A stretch of DNA of 64,000 bases, taken from contig NZ_JALIRP010000015.1 in assembly GCF_022898935.1 (NCBI RefSeq), positions 1-64,000 of the forward strand. The letters run 5' to 3'. The notes under the pieces are model-generated. The model was not told the DNA's origin. It worked only from the letters and a program-made list of their open reading frames with translations, and searched no databases. Position numbers and translations under genes: made by a program. Numbering within the stretch: the stretch's first letter is position 1; each line of letters starts with the position of its first letter. This document shows positions 17,538-27,570 of the stretch, piece after piece. The DNA comes from Paenibacillus mangrovi. GTDB lineage: Bacteria > Bacillota > Bacilli > Paenibacillales > Paenibacillaceae.

Positions 17538-18431
17538 ATGAAACAATACAAAGCAGATCTAATCGTACTTTTGGTCACTTTTTTTTGGGGAACTTCCTAC
17601 TTATTTATGAAACTCGGTTTGGACTCGCTGCAGCCATTCAATCTGATCGCGCTTCGGTTCGGAATTGCTTTTGTGGCTGCGGGCTGCCTGTTTTATAAAA
17701 GACTGCTGAAGGCGAGTCGAACTGACCTATTCTATTCTCTGCTCCTTGGAGTGCTGCTGTTCGGCGTGTTCGCCTCCATTATGCTGGGACTCCAAAGCAC
17801 TTCAACTTCCAACGCAGGTTTTCTGATGAGTATGACCGTCATTTTCGTTCCTGTACTCAGTACCGTATTCATGAAAAGTAAATTGGACAAGCGTCTGATC
17901 ATAGGCTTGATCCTCGCTATTGTGGGCATTGGAATGCTGACACTAAAGCCCAATACTACATTGCAATCCGGAGATGCCTGGTGCATCCTGTCAGCACTAT
18001 TTTTTGCCATACATATCATCACGACCGGACGGGCCGCCAAAAAAGCAGACTCTCTCCATGTCGGCATCCTGCAGCTCGGCGTAGCTGCTGTCTTGGGGCT
18101 TATTTTCACGCTGATGTTCGAGACACCCCGGCTGCCGGATACCACATCAAGCTGGATTTCTGTACTCGCTCTCGGCATTGTATGCAGCGCCATGGGCTTT
18201 GTACTTCAGGCAGTTGCGCAGCAGTATACCACCCCAACGCATACCGGCTTGATCTTCGCACTAGAGCCCGTGGTGGCGGCGGTCATCGGGATTTGTTTTT
18301 TGAAGGAAACACTGACGATACAAGGCTATATCGGTGCTGCTCTCGTTCTGTGTGGTGTGGCATTTTCCGAGCTTGATGTCAAAAAGCTGCTTGACAAACG
18401 CAAGCTTGCGCGTGGGTCATCGTATATGTGA
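17538..18431 (+). CDS. EamA/DMT-family metabolite exporter
   Basis: This 297-residue protein has ten hydrophobic helices in two EamA halves. The first half opens with VLLVTFFWGTSYLFMKLGL and PFNLIALRF; the second ends with FALEPVVAAVIGICFLKETLT, both family hallmarks. Such proteins export amino acids, nucleobases or drugs. It is divergent from the LysR gene and probably under its control. Substrate unknown. A terminator at 18495 separates it from the convergent nagZ. Confidence 0.92.
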   Translation: MKQYKADLIVLLVTFFWGTSYLFMKLGLDSLQPFNLIALRFGIAFVAAGCLFYKRLLKASRTDLFYSLLLGVLLFGVFASIMLGLQSTSTSNAGFLMSMTVIFVPVLSTVFMKSKLDKRLIIGLILAIVGIGMLTLKPNTTLQSGDAWCILSALFFAIHIITTGRAAKKADSLHVGILQLGVAAVLGLIFTLMFETPRLPDTTSSWISVLALGIVCSAMGFVLQAVAQQYTTPTHTGLIFALEPVVAAVIGICFLKETLTIQGYIGAALVLCGVAFSELDVKKLLDKRKLARGSSYM

Positions 18432-18494
18432 TACTAAAATTCTTACTTCTGAACGTGGAAGCCGCTGCGCTAACGATGTCGCTCCTAATGAAAC

Positions 18495-18530
18495 GAGCAG
18501 CTCAGGAATAATCCCTGGGCTGCTCTATTA
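18495..18530. terminator. Intrinsic terminator between convergent genes
   Basis: GAGCAGC (18495-18501) pairs with GCTGCTC (18519-18525), extended by an inner CAGG/CCTG pair. It lies between the EamA gene (+) and nagZ (-). The T-run is short, so strength is uncertain. Confidence 0.6.
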
Positions 18531-18544
18531 GTAAATATGTACTC

Positions 18545-19873
18545 TTACTTCCACAATCCATACCTCTTCAGCAAACTCTTCAAGTCCGCATTAATCTCCT
18601 GCACATCCGGGCCTGAGGCCGGCTTATCCGACAAGCCGTAGGCCTGCTTCAATTTCAAAATGGCGTATACGCGGTTATTCAGTACATCCTCCGATATTTT
18701 GCCTTTTTCAACCGCGCTCTTCAGCGCTTCAATGGCCGTTTTTTCTTTTTCGTAATCATGCCCGACCAGGATGATGTTACCCCCTGCCAGGATGGCGCTT
18801 ACGGAGGCATTTCCGATGTCATAATTTTTCTCAATAGCCCCCATTGTCATATCATCGGAAATCACGACGCCCTGATAATTCAGTTCATTGCGGAGAAGGT
18901 CCGTGATAATTTTTTTCGAAAAAGAAGCCGGGTGATCCGGATCGATCTTAGGCATCAGTAGATGCGCGATCATCACAACTTCCGACTTATTTTCGATGGC
19001 TTCCTTGAATGGAATAAGCTCAAAGCTGCGGAGACGGCTCAGATCGTTGTTCACGACAGGTAGCCCGATATGCGAATCGACGGAAGTATCTCCATGGCCG
19101 GGAAAATGCTTCACCACAGGCACAACCTTCTGAGATCGTATGCCTTCCATCGTCGCGACGCCAAGGCGGCTCACCAGATCCGCTTTGTTGCCGAAAGAAC
19201 GATCCCCGATCACCGGATTTTTCGAATTGCTGTTAATATCCAGTACAGGAGCAAAGTCCATGTTCAGGCCAAATCCCGAAAGCTCTCGCCCAAGAATTGC
19301 GCCAATGCCTTTGGACAGCTCCGGACTGTTCTTTGCGCCTATCTCCTTATTGGTAGGTATTTTTACAAAATCAGCCGGCAAGCGGGACACCCGTCCGCCT
19401 TCTTCATCCACGCTCATCCACAGCGGCACCGGATTCGACTTATTGTCCGCCTTCAGATCGTTGAATAACTCGAGCGCCTGCTTCGTGCTTTCAATATTGT
19501 TTTTATAGAAAATAAATCCGCCTACATGGTATTTCCGGATCAGTTCCTTCGTTGCTTCACTGCTCGTTGTCCCATCCATGCCGACCAGAACCAACTGACC
19601 GATCTTTTCTTCGGTACTTAGGTTATTTAGCAGCTCCTGTGCCGGATCGTTAGGAACCTTGTTCACATTCTCCGGCTCGGCTTCATTCGTTTCTGATGAT
19701 GAGTTTGATCCTGTCGTATTGGAGGAACCGTTCAAGCTAGGGTTTGTGTTCTGATGAGAATTCATCACGGTCTGAGATTCCGATGAATTCACTTCTTTCG
19801 TTCCTGTACCGCATCCTGCAGTCAACAACCCGGCAAGTATCAAGGCCATCCCCATCTGCCATATCCGTTTCAC
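18545..19873 (-). CDS. nagZ: Beta-N-acetylglucosaminidase lipoprotein (GH3, NagZ)
   Basis: This roughly 442-residue lipoprotein removes GlcNAc from muropeptides during wall recycling. The signal peptide ends in a lipobox, LAGLLTAGC, followed by a Ser/Asn-rich linker. The GH3 catalytic domain shows KHFPGHGDTSVDSH, which in NagZ enzymes carries the flexible His loop, and the nucleophile region SDDMTMGAI. GGAAGGAG lies 7 bases before a GTG at 19873, which I prefer over the ATG at 19879 that nearly touches the site. It lies 39 bases downstream of the CLC gene and is probably co-transcribed with it. Confidence 0.92.
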   Translation of the reverse strand: MKRIWQMGMALILAGLLTAGCGTGTKEVNSSESQTVMNSHQNTNPSLNGSSNTTGSNSSSETNEAEPENVNKVPNDPAQELLNNLSTEEKIGQLVLVGMDGTTSSEATKELIRKYHVGGFIFYKNNIESTKQALELFNDLKADNKSNPVPLWMSVDEEGGRVSRLPADFVKIPTNKEIGAKNSPELSKGIGAILGRELSGFGLNMDFAPVLDINSNSKNPVIGDRSFGNKADLVSRLGVATMEGIRSQKVVPVVKHFPGHGDTSVDSHIGLPVVNNDLSRLRSFELIPFKEAIENKSEVVMIAHLLMPKIDPDHPASFSKKIITDLLRNELNYQGVVISDDMTMGAIEKNYDIGNASVSAILAGGNIILVGHDYEKEKTAIEALKSAVEKGKISEDVLNNRVYAILKLKQAYGLSDKPASGPDVQEINADLKSLLKRYGLWK

Positions 19874-19912
19874 GACCATGCTCCTTCCCTTACCCATGGT
19901 TAAAGGATCTAA

Positions 19913-21277
19913 TTATTTTTCATTGTCGGTTTCTTCTGCCTCATGGTGTGCCTTTGAGTTCCGTTTATCAAACAAAAGGTTGCGCCGTGTGGCCAAAGTT
20001 GTGCCTGGCGGTACGCTGATCAGATGGCTTTTGGAAATGCCGATCCGCTGCGATGTATAGATCCCGCTGTAACCTGAAAATAAATAACTGACCAGGCAGG
20101 CGATAAACATGTATACCGCTCCGTCTGAACCGAACAATTCAATCCCCATCAGAAAACATGCAATCGGCGTATGCGTCGCCCCGCAAAATACTGCGATAAA
20201 GCCCAGCGCAGCAAGAAATGGCCCATACATATGAAATAAGTCAGCTAGTGTATGTCCTAATGTGGCGCCGATGACGAATAGCGGTGTAACTTCCCCGCCC
20301 TGGAACCCTGCTCCCAGTGTAATCGAGGTGAAGATGAGCTTCCAGAGGAAAGCAAAGGTCGGCACATCCTGGTGAAATGCATCGGTGAGCAGCGGAATGC
20401 TAAGCCCCAGATATTCACGGGAACCGATGATAAAGACAAGTCCGATGATGAGCATACCGCCCACCACGCTTTTCAGCATCGGATTATGAAAAACCTTAGC
20501 AAACAGCTTTTTCAGCGCATGCGTCAGTTCACTGAAACAGATGCTCGCCAAAGCGAATACAAGTGAAGCTGCTGTTACTTTAAGCAACACAGTCAGACTT
20601 AGCTCTGGTGCAATCATTTGCGGATAATGGACATGATGAGCGCCCCACAGCTGGGTGGTGACCAGATGGCCTACAAAGCTGGCGGTAAAGCAAGGGAGCA
20701 GCGCTTCATATTGAATCAGGCCGATCGCAGCGACTTCGAGACCGAACACCGTACCTGCGAGCGGCGTACCGAATACCGATCCGAATCCTCCGCTGATTCC
20801 GCACATGAGTAGAATTTTGCGGTCGACTGGTCCTGCCTTAATCCATTTGCCGAAACGTTCCGCCAGACTTCCTCCCATCTGAACCGCCGTTCCTTCACGG
20901 CCGGCTGATCCCCCGAACAGATGAGTAATGAGCGTTCCGAATAATACCAGGGGTGCCATGCGCAGAGGAATCGCTTCGTTGCCGTTATGGATCTGTTCGA
21001 TAATGAGGTTATTTCCTTTGGCGCTGTTTTTGCCGAACTTCCAATATAAAAAGCTGACCAACGCTCCGCCGAGAGGCAGCAAATAAAGCAGCCAAGGATT
21101 CTGCAGCCGGGTATCGGTGACATACTCTAGCGCAATCAGAAAAATGGCCGATGCCGATCCACTCAAAATGCCGACAGTCCCACCCATCCAGATCCATTTG
21201 AAAAAGCTCCGGAATAGTGCCGCATGCCAAAGATTTAATGCCTTGTGAATGTTCCAATGTTTCATGTTCTTTAACAC
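19913..21277 (-). CDS. CLC-family anion transporter, probable fluoride/proton antiporter (CLC-F type)
   Basis: This roughly 454-residue protein has the many-helix CLC fold. The selectivity and gating motif reads GGSAGREGTAVQMGG, with GREGT in place of the GREGP of chloride-type CLCs, and FGTPLAGTVFGLEV follows. To my knowledge this variant with an IPLRMAPLV lead-in belongs to the fluoride-exporting clade. The fluoride riboswitch in its leader makes fluoride the likely substrate. The GTG at 21277 has AGAAGGGG about 10 bases upstream; an ATG 12 bases later and a GTG at 21322 are alternatives. No CBS domains. nagZ follows in the same orientation. Confidence 0.88.
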   Translation of the reverse strand: MLKNMKHWNIHKALNLWHAALFRSFFKWIWMGGTVGILSGSASAIFLIALEYVTDTRLQNPWLLYLLPLGGALVSFLYWKFGKNSAKGNNLIIEQIHNGNEAIPLRMAPLVLFGTLITHLFGGSAGREGTAVQMGGSLAERFGKWIKAGPVDRKILLMCGISGGFGSVFGTPLAGTVFGLEVAAIGLIQYEALLPCFTASFVGHLVTTQLWGAHHVHYPQMIAPELSLTVLLKVTAASLVFALASICFSELTHALKKLFAKVFHNPMLKSVVGGMLIIGLVFIIGSREYLGLSIPLLTDAFHQDVPTFAFLWKLIFTSITLGAGFQGGEVTPLFVIGATLGHTLADLFHMYGPFLAALGFIAVFCGATHTPIACFLMGIELFGSDGAVYMFIACLVSYLFSGYSGIYTSQRIGISKSHLISVPPGTTLATRRNLLFDKRNSKAHHEAEETDNEK

Positions 21278-21339
21278 TTTTCTTAAGCCCCTTCTACCTA
21301 TATGTATGATATTTCCGCTCACATCCGGCGGGATCAGCT

Positions 21340-21430
21340 AAAATAAAACAGACTCCTACCAGTGTGCGCTTCCCTTTCACTGGTAGGAGTCATCAGCCTT
21401 GCGGCGGTTATGGCGAACTCCATCGCCTTT
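21340..21430 (-). ncRNA. Fluoride riboswitch (crcB motif) with intrinsic terminator
   Basis: On the minus strand the leader begins AAAGGCGATGGAGTTCGCC, continues with the ATAACCGCC segment and ends in GGCTGATGACTCCTACC. This matches the crcB/fluoride aptamer order: GATGG-N-GTTC-N-CC hairpin, AACC linker, then GCTGATGACTCCTAC pseudoknot strand. The last part overlaps the 5' arm of a 14-bp terminator stem (21378-21391 with 21351-21364) followed by TGTTTTATTTT. Fluoride binding should block terminator formation and switch on the CLC gene and probably nagZ. Confidence 0.94.
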
Positions 21431-21518
21431 ATTACCTGTTATTGATGTTCATATTGTAAACGAATGAATTGCTCCCAGTCAACATTTTATGGTAGGGATA
21501 ACCATGTACTCCTAATAT

Positions 21519-23912
21519 CTAACCGGCATCGTTGGAAATATAGGCGAGCAGGTTCTCCCGATACCTTCCCGGAGTCACACCTTCAATCTTTTTAAAGGCT
21601 CGGATAAATACGACGTCGCTCGTGTACCCCACCAATTGGGCGATTTGAGCATTCGTTAGTTCCTTGTCGTACATATGCTGCTTGGCGAGCTCAATCCTTC
21701 TTCGGACGATATAATCACTGAGATTTATCCCGCTTTGTTTTTTGTAAAAGGTGGAGACATATTGAGGCGTCATATCAAACCGGTCGGCAATCATGCCAAG
21801 TCCCATATTCGGGTCCGTGATATGGTCCTCCACAAACTCCGACATATCCTGCATAAGCCGAATGCGATGGTCCGTCCGTTCCGTTACCATTGACTCCGAT
21901 AGTAATTCATAGAGCTTCTTCGTTCTCTTGTGCATGCCTTCTGCGGTTTCATACGAAAAAATATCCTTCACAAGATCGACTTGCGGTCCGAGAATATCAT
22001 TCTGCTCCAGCCCGGTGGCGTTAATGATCTTCAGAAACGTGCTTGTAATGTTGAAAAACAGGCATCTACCCAGCTCCGGCGTAATGCTGCCCGACTCAAA
22101 GTTCATCATATAGATCGTGTCCAGCAGCTTGAGCGCATTCTCCGTATCTCCGCTACGAACAAAATTGATAAGCTGCACCTCGATATCGATCGGATAATAG
22201 TAGTGGGAGTGGACATTCGTAATGTCCTGGAAATAAATAATGGTCCCTCCGCCTTTGATGATGCGGTATTCAAGCGCCGCCACCGCTTCTGCGTAGCTTT
22301 CGCCAATACTCTTGGCACCGGTGTGCGGAAGACCGGCCGCTACCGTAATATCAATATTGAACCGTTCTTCAATCATGCTCTTGAGTGATTCGGCCATGTT
22401 CTTGATATTCTGATCTATATCATCCGTGCACTCCGCAGCGTAGTTATTCAGCAGAGCAACGCGGTCGCGATCAAGATCTACGGCAAAGGTTTGATGCGGA
22501 CTTGGAATCATATCCATCCCGATATTCGATACGATAAACCGGGCAAGCGCCCATTGTTCCTCACTTGATTCCGGGTTAAATCTAGTGATGCTGTCCAGCT
22601 GAACCACGATGACCGAGAAGTAATCGCTTACAAATGAAACGTCCATAAACCGCAGAGATTGTCCGCCGGTATGTGTTGCATCGACTTCCATTTGCCCCCG
22701 GATCAGCCGCGTGAGGAAGTTGGACCTTATGACCGGTGTCTGCTGCGCCAGCAGACTGCGCAGGTTTTTCTCCTCATGTAGAGATCCTTCAATCGTCTGG
22801 ACAATAAATTCATATTCGTTTCCGGATAGTTTGCCGTTCCACTCCTTGCCGCCCAGGATGGTATTGACCGCTTTGCGGAGCGGGCTGTAATTCCGGTAGG
22901 CTATGGTGAAGGCAGCCAACAGGCCCACGGCTAGGCAGAGGCCGAACAGCATCAGCGTCCACTTTTTAATCCATAGGATCTGCTGCATGAATACGCTTCG
23001 GGGCGTAATCAGGACATATTTCCATCCTTCCTTCTCTGAAGCTGTGTACGAAACCACCTTCGGGTCGCCATTCAGCGAATGATTGAACAATCCTCCGGTT
23101 CCATTAATGCTAGACAACAGCGCCGCCGGTAGAGGCTCTCGGTCCGTAGCCATAATGGTTCTACCCCCTCCATCGACAATATAAATGGAGCTGTCGCTTG
23201 CCGATTCAATCTGGGCGAACATTTCCTTGATTTGGCTTTCATCAATCAGGATCACGAAGCTGCCCGTGATATCCCTGCGGTCACGGCCAGGAAGTGACTG
23301 CGTGAAGGTAATGACATTCAGCGGCGTTTTCTCAATGCTCTGCATCGGATCATATTCAGCTTGCCGCAGCAGCGTCGCGGAAGGCAGATATGCCATCGTA
23401 TGGAAGCTAGTCAGCAACTCGTTTCGCCACTGCTCATACGTCATCCCCTGATAGCTGTAATACATATCATAAAACTTACGGGAATCCGTCATAAGGCCGG
23501 ACTTCATGACTAAATCACTGTTACGGAAGTACACATAATAATCCATGATGAAGTTCGAGATGCTGCCCGGCCGGGACATGGTGTCATTCATAAATTCAAT
23601 GAATTTATAACGGTCCGGGCTATTCTGATCCTCATTCAGCTTAAGCAAATACTCAAGCTTCGGATCGAAAATAATCTGCCGCGCCAGTTTATCCACTTCG
23701 TTTAGTTTGCTGTCGAGTGAAAGTTTAAGCTGCTCGAGCATCGCTTGATTGGACCGATTCGCTCCTTTTTCCAGGCTTTCTTCCACCTTGGTGTACAAAA
23801 ATGCACCCATCGATACAGGAATAAGCAGTAACACCAAATTCGAGATTAACATCGTGATCCATACGCTTCGTAAATTGCGGAAACCAAGTGAACGAAGCAG
23901 CCATTTCACCAA
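21519..23912 (-). CDS. Membrane-anchored AraC-family regulator (YesN/cache type)
   Basis: This 797-residue protein has a transmembrane helix near residues 17-40, a large extracytoplasmic sensor domain up to a second helix near residues 310-332, a cytoplasmic linker, and a C-terminal AraC double HTH (GMIADRFDMTPQYVSTFYKKQSG; QIAQLVGYTSDVVFIRAFKK). This layout is common in Paenibacillus, next to oligosaccharide ABC transporters. It lies just downstream of two permease genes and probably controls the binding-protein/permease/GH88 genes in response to an extracellular sugar. Confidence 0.92.
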   Translation of the reverse strand: MVKWLLRSLGFRNLRSVWITMLISNLVLLLIPVSMGAFLYTKVEESLEKGANRSNQAMLEQLKLSLDSKLNEVDKLARQIIFDPKLEYLLKLNEDQNSPDRYKFIEFMNDTMSRPGSISNFIMDYYVYFRNSDLVMKSGLMTDSRKFYDMYYSYQGMTYEQWRNELLTSFHTMAYLPSATLLRQAEYDPMQSIEKTPLNVITFTQSLPGRDRRDITGSFVILIDESQIKEMFAQIESASDSSIYIVDGGGRTIMATDREPLPAALLSSINGTGGLFNHSLNGDPKVVSYTASEKEGWKYVLITPRSVFMQQILWIKKWTLMLFGLCLAVGLLAAFTIAYRNYSPLRKAVNTILGGKEWNGKLSGNEYEFIVQTIEGSLHEEKNLRSLLAQQTPVIRSNFLTRLIRGQMEVDATHTGGQSLRFMDVSFVSDYFSVIVVQLDSITRFNPESSEEQWALARFIVSNIGMDMIPSPHQTFAVDLDRDRVALLNNYAAECTDDIDQNIKNMAESLKSMIEERFNIDITVAAGLPHTGAKSIGESYAEAVAALEYRIIKGGGTIIYFQDITNVHSHYYYPIDIEVQLINFVRSGDTENALKLLDTIYMMNFESGSITPELGRCLFFNITSTFLKIINATGLEQNDILGPQVDLVKDIFSYETAEGMHKRTKKLYELLSESMVTERTDHRIRLMQDMSEFVEDHITDPNMGLGMIADRFDMTPQYVSTFYKKQSGINLSDYIVRRRIELAKQHMYDKELTNAQIAQLVGYTSDVVFIRAFKKIEGVTPGRYRENLLAYISNDAG

Positions 23913-24006
23913 GCATCACCACCCCTACCTTATTCATGCATCAAAATGCGTGAGTAATGAACGATTAGATTCATTATAATGTAACCGGGCAGGGCTGGAC
24001 ACTGTT

Positions 24007-24885
24007 TTATTCTTTGATGGCTCCGATTAATACCCCTTTAACGAAATACTTCTGCAAAAACGGATACAGACAGATAATCGGCAGCGTAGAGACGATAATC
24101 GACGCATATTTGATCGTCTCGCCGATCGCGTATTTGTCATCCGCCGCCACGCCGGTAGACATGGAATCGGTCGAATTCGCAATCAATATTTCCCGTAACA
24201 CAAGCTGTAAAGGATACATCGTGCGGTCCCGTAAATAAACAAGCGCTGAAAAATACGAATTCCAGTGGCCTACGGCATACCACAAAATCATGACCGCAAT
24301 CACCGGCATAGACAGAGGAATAACAATGCGAAACAGAATAGTGAATTCCCCCGCCCCGTCGATTTTAGCGGATTCTTCAAGAGATACAGGTACTCCCTGG
24401 AATGCTGTTCTCATAATAATCAGGTTAAACGTAGAGATGGCACCCGGAATCAGCAGTGCCCAAGGCGTGTTCATCATGCCAAGCTTGTTGATAAGGATAT
24501 AGGACGGAATGAGACCTCCGCTAAAGACCATGGTCAGAACGATCCCGAACATTAGGATATTTTTGAAATACAGGTTCCTCCGGGAAAGCACGTATGCTCC
24601 GAGAGCCGTCATGAACAGATTGATTGCTGTACCGGCAGCAACGTAGAAGAGCGTGTTCCTGTAACCGCTCGTGATCATCGGATTCTCGAAAACCGCCTTG
24701 TATGCTTCAAAGTTTAACCCGAGCGGTTTCAGCAGCAAGCCCCGGTGCTGGATGAAGCTCGAAGCCTCACTGAGGGACGCGAACAAAACATACAAAAAAG
24801 GATATAACGTGATGAAGCACAGCAGCAGCATCAGCAGTGTATTGATGACGCCGAATACTTTTTCTCCTGTTGATTGTGCAATCAT
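24007..24885 (-). CDS. Carbohydrate ABC transporter permease (LplC/YtcP-like)
   Basis: This 292-residue inner-membrane permease has six helices and the EAA loop ESAKIDGAGEFTILFRIVIPLSMPV that contacts the ATPase. The MalG-type C-terminal end reads KYFVKGVLIGAIKE. It starts 13 bases after the first permease gene, so the two are co-translated. Together they import an oligosaccharide delivered by the lipoprotein at 25948. No ATPase gene is present; such systems usually borrow a shared MsmX-type ATPase. Confidence 0.94.
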   Translation of the reverse strand: MIAQSTGEKVFGVINTLLMLLLCFITLYPFLYVLFASLSEASSFIQHRGLLLKPLGLNFEAYKAVFENPMITSGYRNTLFYVAAGTAINLFMTALGAYVLSRRNLYFKNILMFGIVLTMVFSGGLIPSYILINKLGMMNTPWALLIPGAISTFNLIIMRTAFQGVPVSLEESAKIDGAGEFTILFRIVIPLSMPVIAVMILWYAVGHWNSYFSALVYLRDRTMYPLQLVLREILIANSTDSMSTGVAADDKYAIGETIKYASIIVSTLPIICLYPFLQKYFVKGVLIGAIKE

Positions 24886-24898
24886 GATTTGTCCCTCC

Positions 24899-25861
24899 TT
24901 ACCAGAGTTTATTTTCAGATACGCGTTTGCTGATTGCGTTGGCAGAGACGATCAAAATCAGACTGATCACGGAGTTGAACAACCCGACCGCAGCCGTAAA
25001 GCTGTAGCTGGCCTCGAGAACCCCTTTACGATATACGTAAGTTGAGATGACATCGGCTGTTTCGTAGGTGAGGGGATTGTACAGCAGCAGCACCTTCTCA
25101 CTGCCTACGGACAACATATGACCCATGTTCAGAATCAGCATGATGACGATCGTTGGCATGATGCCTGGTATAGTGATATGAAAAATCTGCCGCCAGCGGC
25201 TTGCCCCGTCGATTTTGGCCGCTTCATACAGTGTAGGGTCAATATTCGCAATCGCAGCCAGATAGATGATGGAACCCCAGCCGACGCCCTGCCATATTCC
25301 CGAAGAGACGAAAACAAACCGGAACCAGCCTGCTTCCTTCAGAAAATCAATCGGTTCAAATCCGATCATGCCGAGCAGCTGGTTGATAAGCCCGTCACGA
25401 CTCAGAAAATCGAACATCATACCCGCAACAACGACGATGGATATGAAATGCGGCAAGTATGAGATCGTTTGAACGAATCTCTTAAACATCATCTGCCGGA
25501 TTTCGTTAAGCAGCAGCGCTAAAATAATCGCCGCAGGAAAAGCGAAAATCAGATCATACACATTGATGAGCAGTGTATTCCGAATCAGCCTCCAAAAATA
25601 AATGCCGTTAAAAAAGCTATCGAAATGTTTGAATCCTACCCATGGACTTCCCCAGATGCCTTCGGCGGGCGAGTAATCTTTGAAGGCTATCAGAAGCCCG
25701 TACATTGGACCGTAGTGAAAAATAACATAGTAGGCAATGACAGGCAGCGCCATCAAGTAAATGATCCAATTACGGCGGAGATCCTTACGGATGATTTGGC
25801 CTTTGGATATATCTAAACTGCTATTCGCCTTCATAAGTTTTTTATTTGTTACCTGCCACAT
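24899..25861 (-). CDS. Carbohydrate ABC transporter permease (LplB-like)
   Basis: This 320-residue permease has an N-terminal RRNWIIYLMALPVIAYYVIFHYGPMYGLLIAFKDY typical of LplB proteins when read as successive short blocks, and six helices. The EAA loop is YEAAKIDGASRWRQIFHITI. AGGGAG lies 4 bases before the ATG at 25861; a second in-frame ATG at 25834 is an alternative. It is partner of the LplC-like permease and lies 86 bases after the binding-protein gene. Confidence 0.93.
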   Translation of the reverse strand: MWQVTNKKLMKANSSLDISKGQIIRKDLRRNWIIYLMALPVIAYYVIFHYGPMYGLLIAFKDYSPAEGIWGSPWVGFKHFDSFFNGIYFWRLIRNTLLINVYDLIFAFPAAIILALLLNEIRQMMFKRFVQTISYLPHFISIVVVAGMMFDFLSRDGLINQLLGMIGFEPIDFLKEAGWFRFVFVSSGIWQGVGWGSIIYLAAIANIDPTLYEAAKIDGASRWRQIFHITIPGIMPTIVIMLILNMGHMLSVGSEKVLLLYNPLTYETADVISTYVYRKGVLEASYSFTAAVGLFNSVISLILIVSANAISKRVSENKLW

Positions 25862-25947
25862 TTGTCTCCCTGCCCTTCAAGTAAAAATCACCCCGGGATT
25901 CCGGGAGATGGCCAAGCCATCCCCATATCCCCGTTCATTTTTATCAC

Positions 25948-27570
25948 CTATCGCTTATTGAACCGGTCAAGAGCTGCCTGTTGAATCTTAATGGCATCTT
26001 CAATTCCCATGGTCTCAATTTTCTTGACATATTTATCGAAGTTTTCGAGCGGCTCAGCGCCCATGATGAATTTCAGGAACATTTCGTCTTTATACGTGTT
26101 AATGTCCGTCATTATGGAGGCGTATTGCGAGCTTTCGTCCTTCGTTGGCGTCACAAGCGGCATTCTGCGCTCGCCGGTAGGCGTAGACCAGATTGTAAGA
26201 GCATCCTTTTGGTTCGGCAGCGCCAGATATTGCATTTGGAAGTCATCGCTGAGGACAAATGGAGCGCTCCAAGTCGAACGGTTATGTTTCCCAAAGGACT
26301 GCTGCAGGCTCACACCGCTTGGAGGATTTAGGACTTCCGGCAAGAATACGGGCTTTCCGTTTTCCATCTTGTAGGCTTCGCCTTCCTTGCCATAGTTAAA
26401 GAGTAAATTCCCTTTTTCTCCGTAGGCATAATCCAGCCATTTGACCGTTTCAACCGGATTAGGGTTACTGGTCGAGATCGCTGCGCCAATGCCGTTGGCT
26501 GCAAAGTCCTTTTGACCCCAAATCGGCTGATCCCCCTTGTTCAGCACCGGATACGGAACTGCGACCAAATTGAAATTCGGATCTTTATCCTTCATCAGGT
26601 TGGCGTATTTGCCGATACCCCCGCCGTTATAGACTGGGGCTGCCCCCAGCTGATTGCCCGTCATTTTCGCATCGAACAGCTTGTCGTTCGGCGCCGCGAA
26701 ATCCTTGTCGATTAGTCCTTCCTTATACCATTTGTTCATGGTGGTCAGAAACTCTTTGTATTCTGGCTGGATCGGTCCATAACTAACCTTATTATCGATT
26801 TGGTAGAACCCGTAATTGATTCCCCAGGCGCCAAGGAAAGGCGCATCCGTACCAATATCACCATTCGTGATGTACAGTGGAATTTCATCGGCTTTGCCGT
26901 TTCCGTTCGGATCCTTCTCTTTAAAAGCCTTCAGTACCTGATACCACTCATCAATCGTGGTTGGTGCCTGAAGTCCCAGCTTGTCGAGCCAGTCTTTACG
27001 GATAGAAGGCCCATAGAATACCCGGACTTTATCTCCCCCACGGAAGAATGGGAACATATACAGGCTTCCATCATCTGTTGTGACCATCTTTTTCCAATCT
27101 GGATGCTCATCCAGCAGTTTCTTCAAATTTGGGGCGTTTTGATCGATCAGATCATTCAGTTTAATGATTTTGTTGTCTTGAATTGCTTTCTCAGGCCCTC
27201 CCGGATACCCAATCCATGAGGTTTCGATCACATCCGGCAGCTTTTCCGATACCATCATCAAATTGAATTGTTCCTTAGCCTGAGCCGAGTCGGTCGGTGG
27301 GTGCTGGAAGTCAACCTTCACGCCCGTAACATTCTCAAGCTCCTTGTACATGCCCATTTCTGCATAGGATTTCATTTGTGCAGCTGCTGCAGGGTGCATG
27401 CTCACCCAATATGTAAGATGGCTTAGCTTTTGCGGCTCGGCAGTTTTGCCTTTCGAAGAGGTTTCTCCTGCGGCCTGATCTTTTCCGGAACTGCTGCCGC
27501 ATGCGGCAAGTGAGAAAGCCAAAGCAGTCACCAAGAGCATTTGACCCAACTTTCTACCTTTTCTTTCCAT
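25948..27570 (-). CDS. Extracellular sugar-binding lipoprotein (LplA-like)
   Basis: This 540-residue solute-binding protein has a lipoprotein signal with lipobox ALAFSLAACGS (Cys at residue 25). The size and family (large LplA-type binding proteins of Bacillales) suit complex oligosaccharides. It is the first gene of the transporter set. The adjacent unsaturated glucuronyl hydrolase suggests unsaturated uronate-containing oligosaccharides as cargo, by inference only. Confidence 0.93.
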   Translation of the reverse strand: MERKGRKLGQMLLVTALAFSLAACGSSSGKDQAAGETSSKGKTAEPQKLSHLTYWVSMHPAAAAQMKSYAEMGMYKELENVTGVKVDFQHPPTDSAQAKEQFNLMMVSEKLPDVIETSWIGYPGGPEKAIQDNKIIKLNDLIDQNAPNLKKLLDEHPDWKKMVTTDDGSLYMFPFFRGGDKVRVFYGPSIRKDWLDKLGLQAPTTIDEWYQVLKAFKEKDPNGNGKADEIPLYITNGDIGTDAPFLGAWGINYGFYQIDNKVSYGPIQPEYKEFLTTMNKWYKEGLIDKDFAAPNDKLFDAKMTGNQLGAAPVYNGGGIGKYANLMKDKDPNFNLVAVPYPVLNKGDQPIWGQKDFAANGIGAAISTSNPNPVETVKWLDYAYGEKGNLLFNYGKEGEAYKMENGKPVFLPEVLNPPSGVSLQQSFGKHNRSTWSAPFVLSDDFQMQYLALPNQKDALTIWSTPTGERRMPLVTPTKDESSQYASIMTDINTYKDEMFLKFIMGAEPLENFDKYVKKIETMGIEDAIKIQQAALDRFNKR

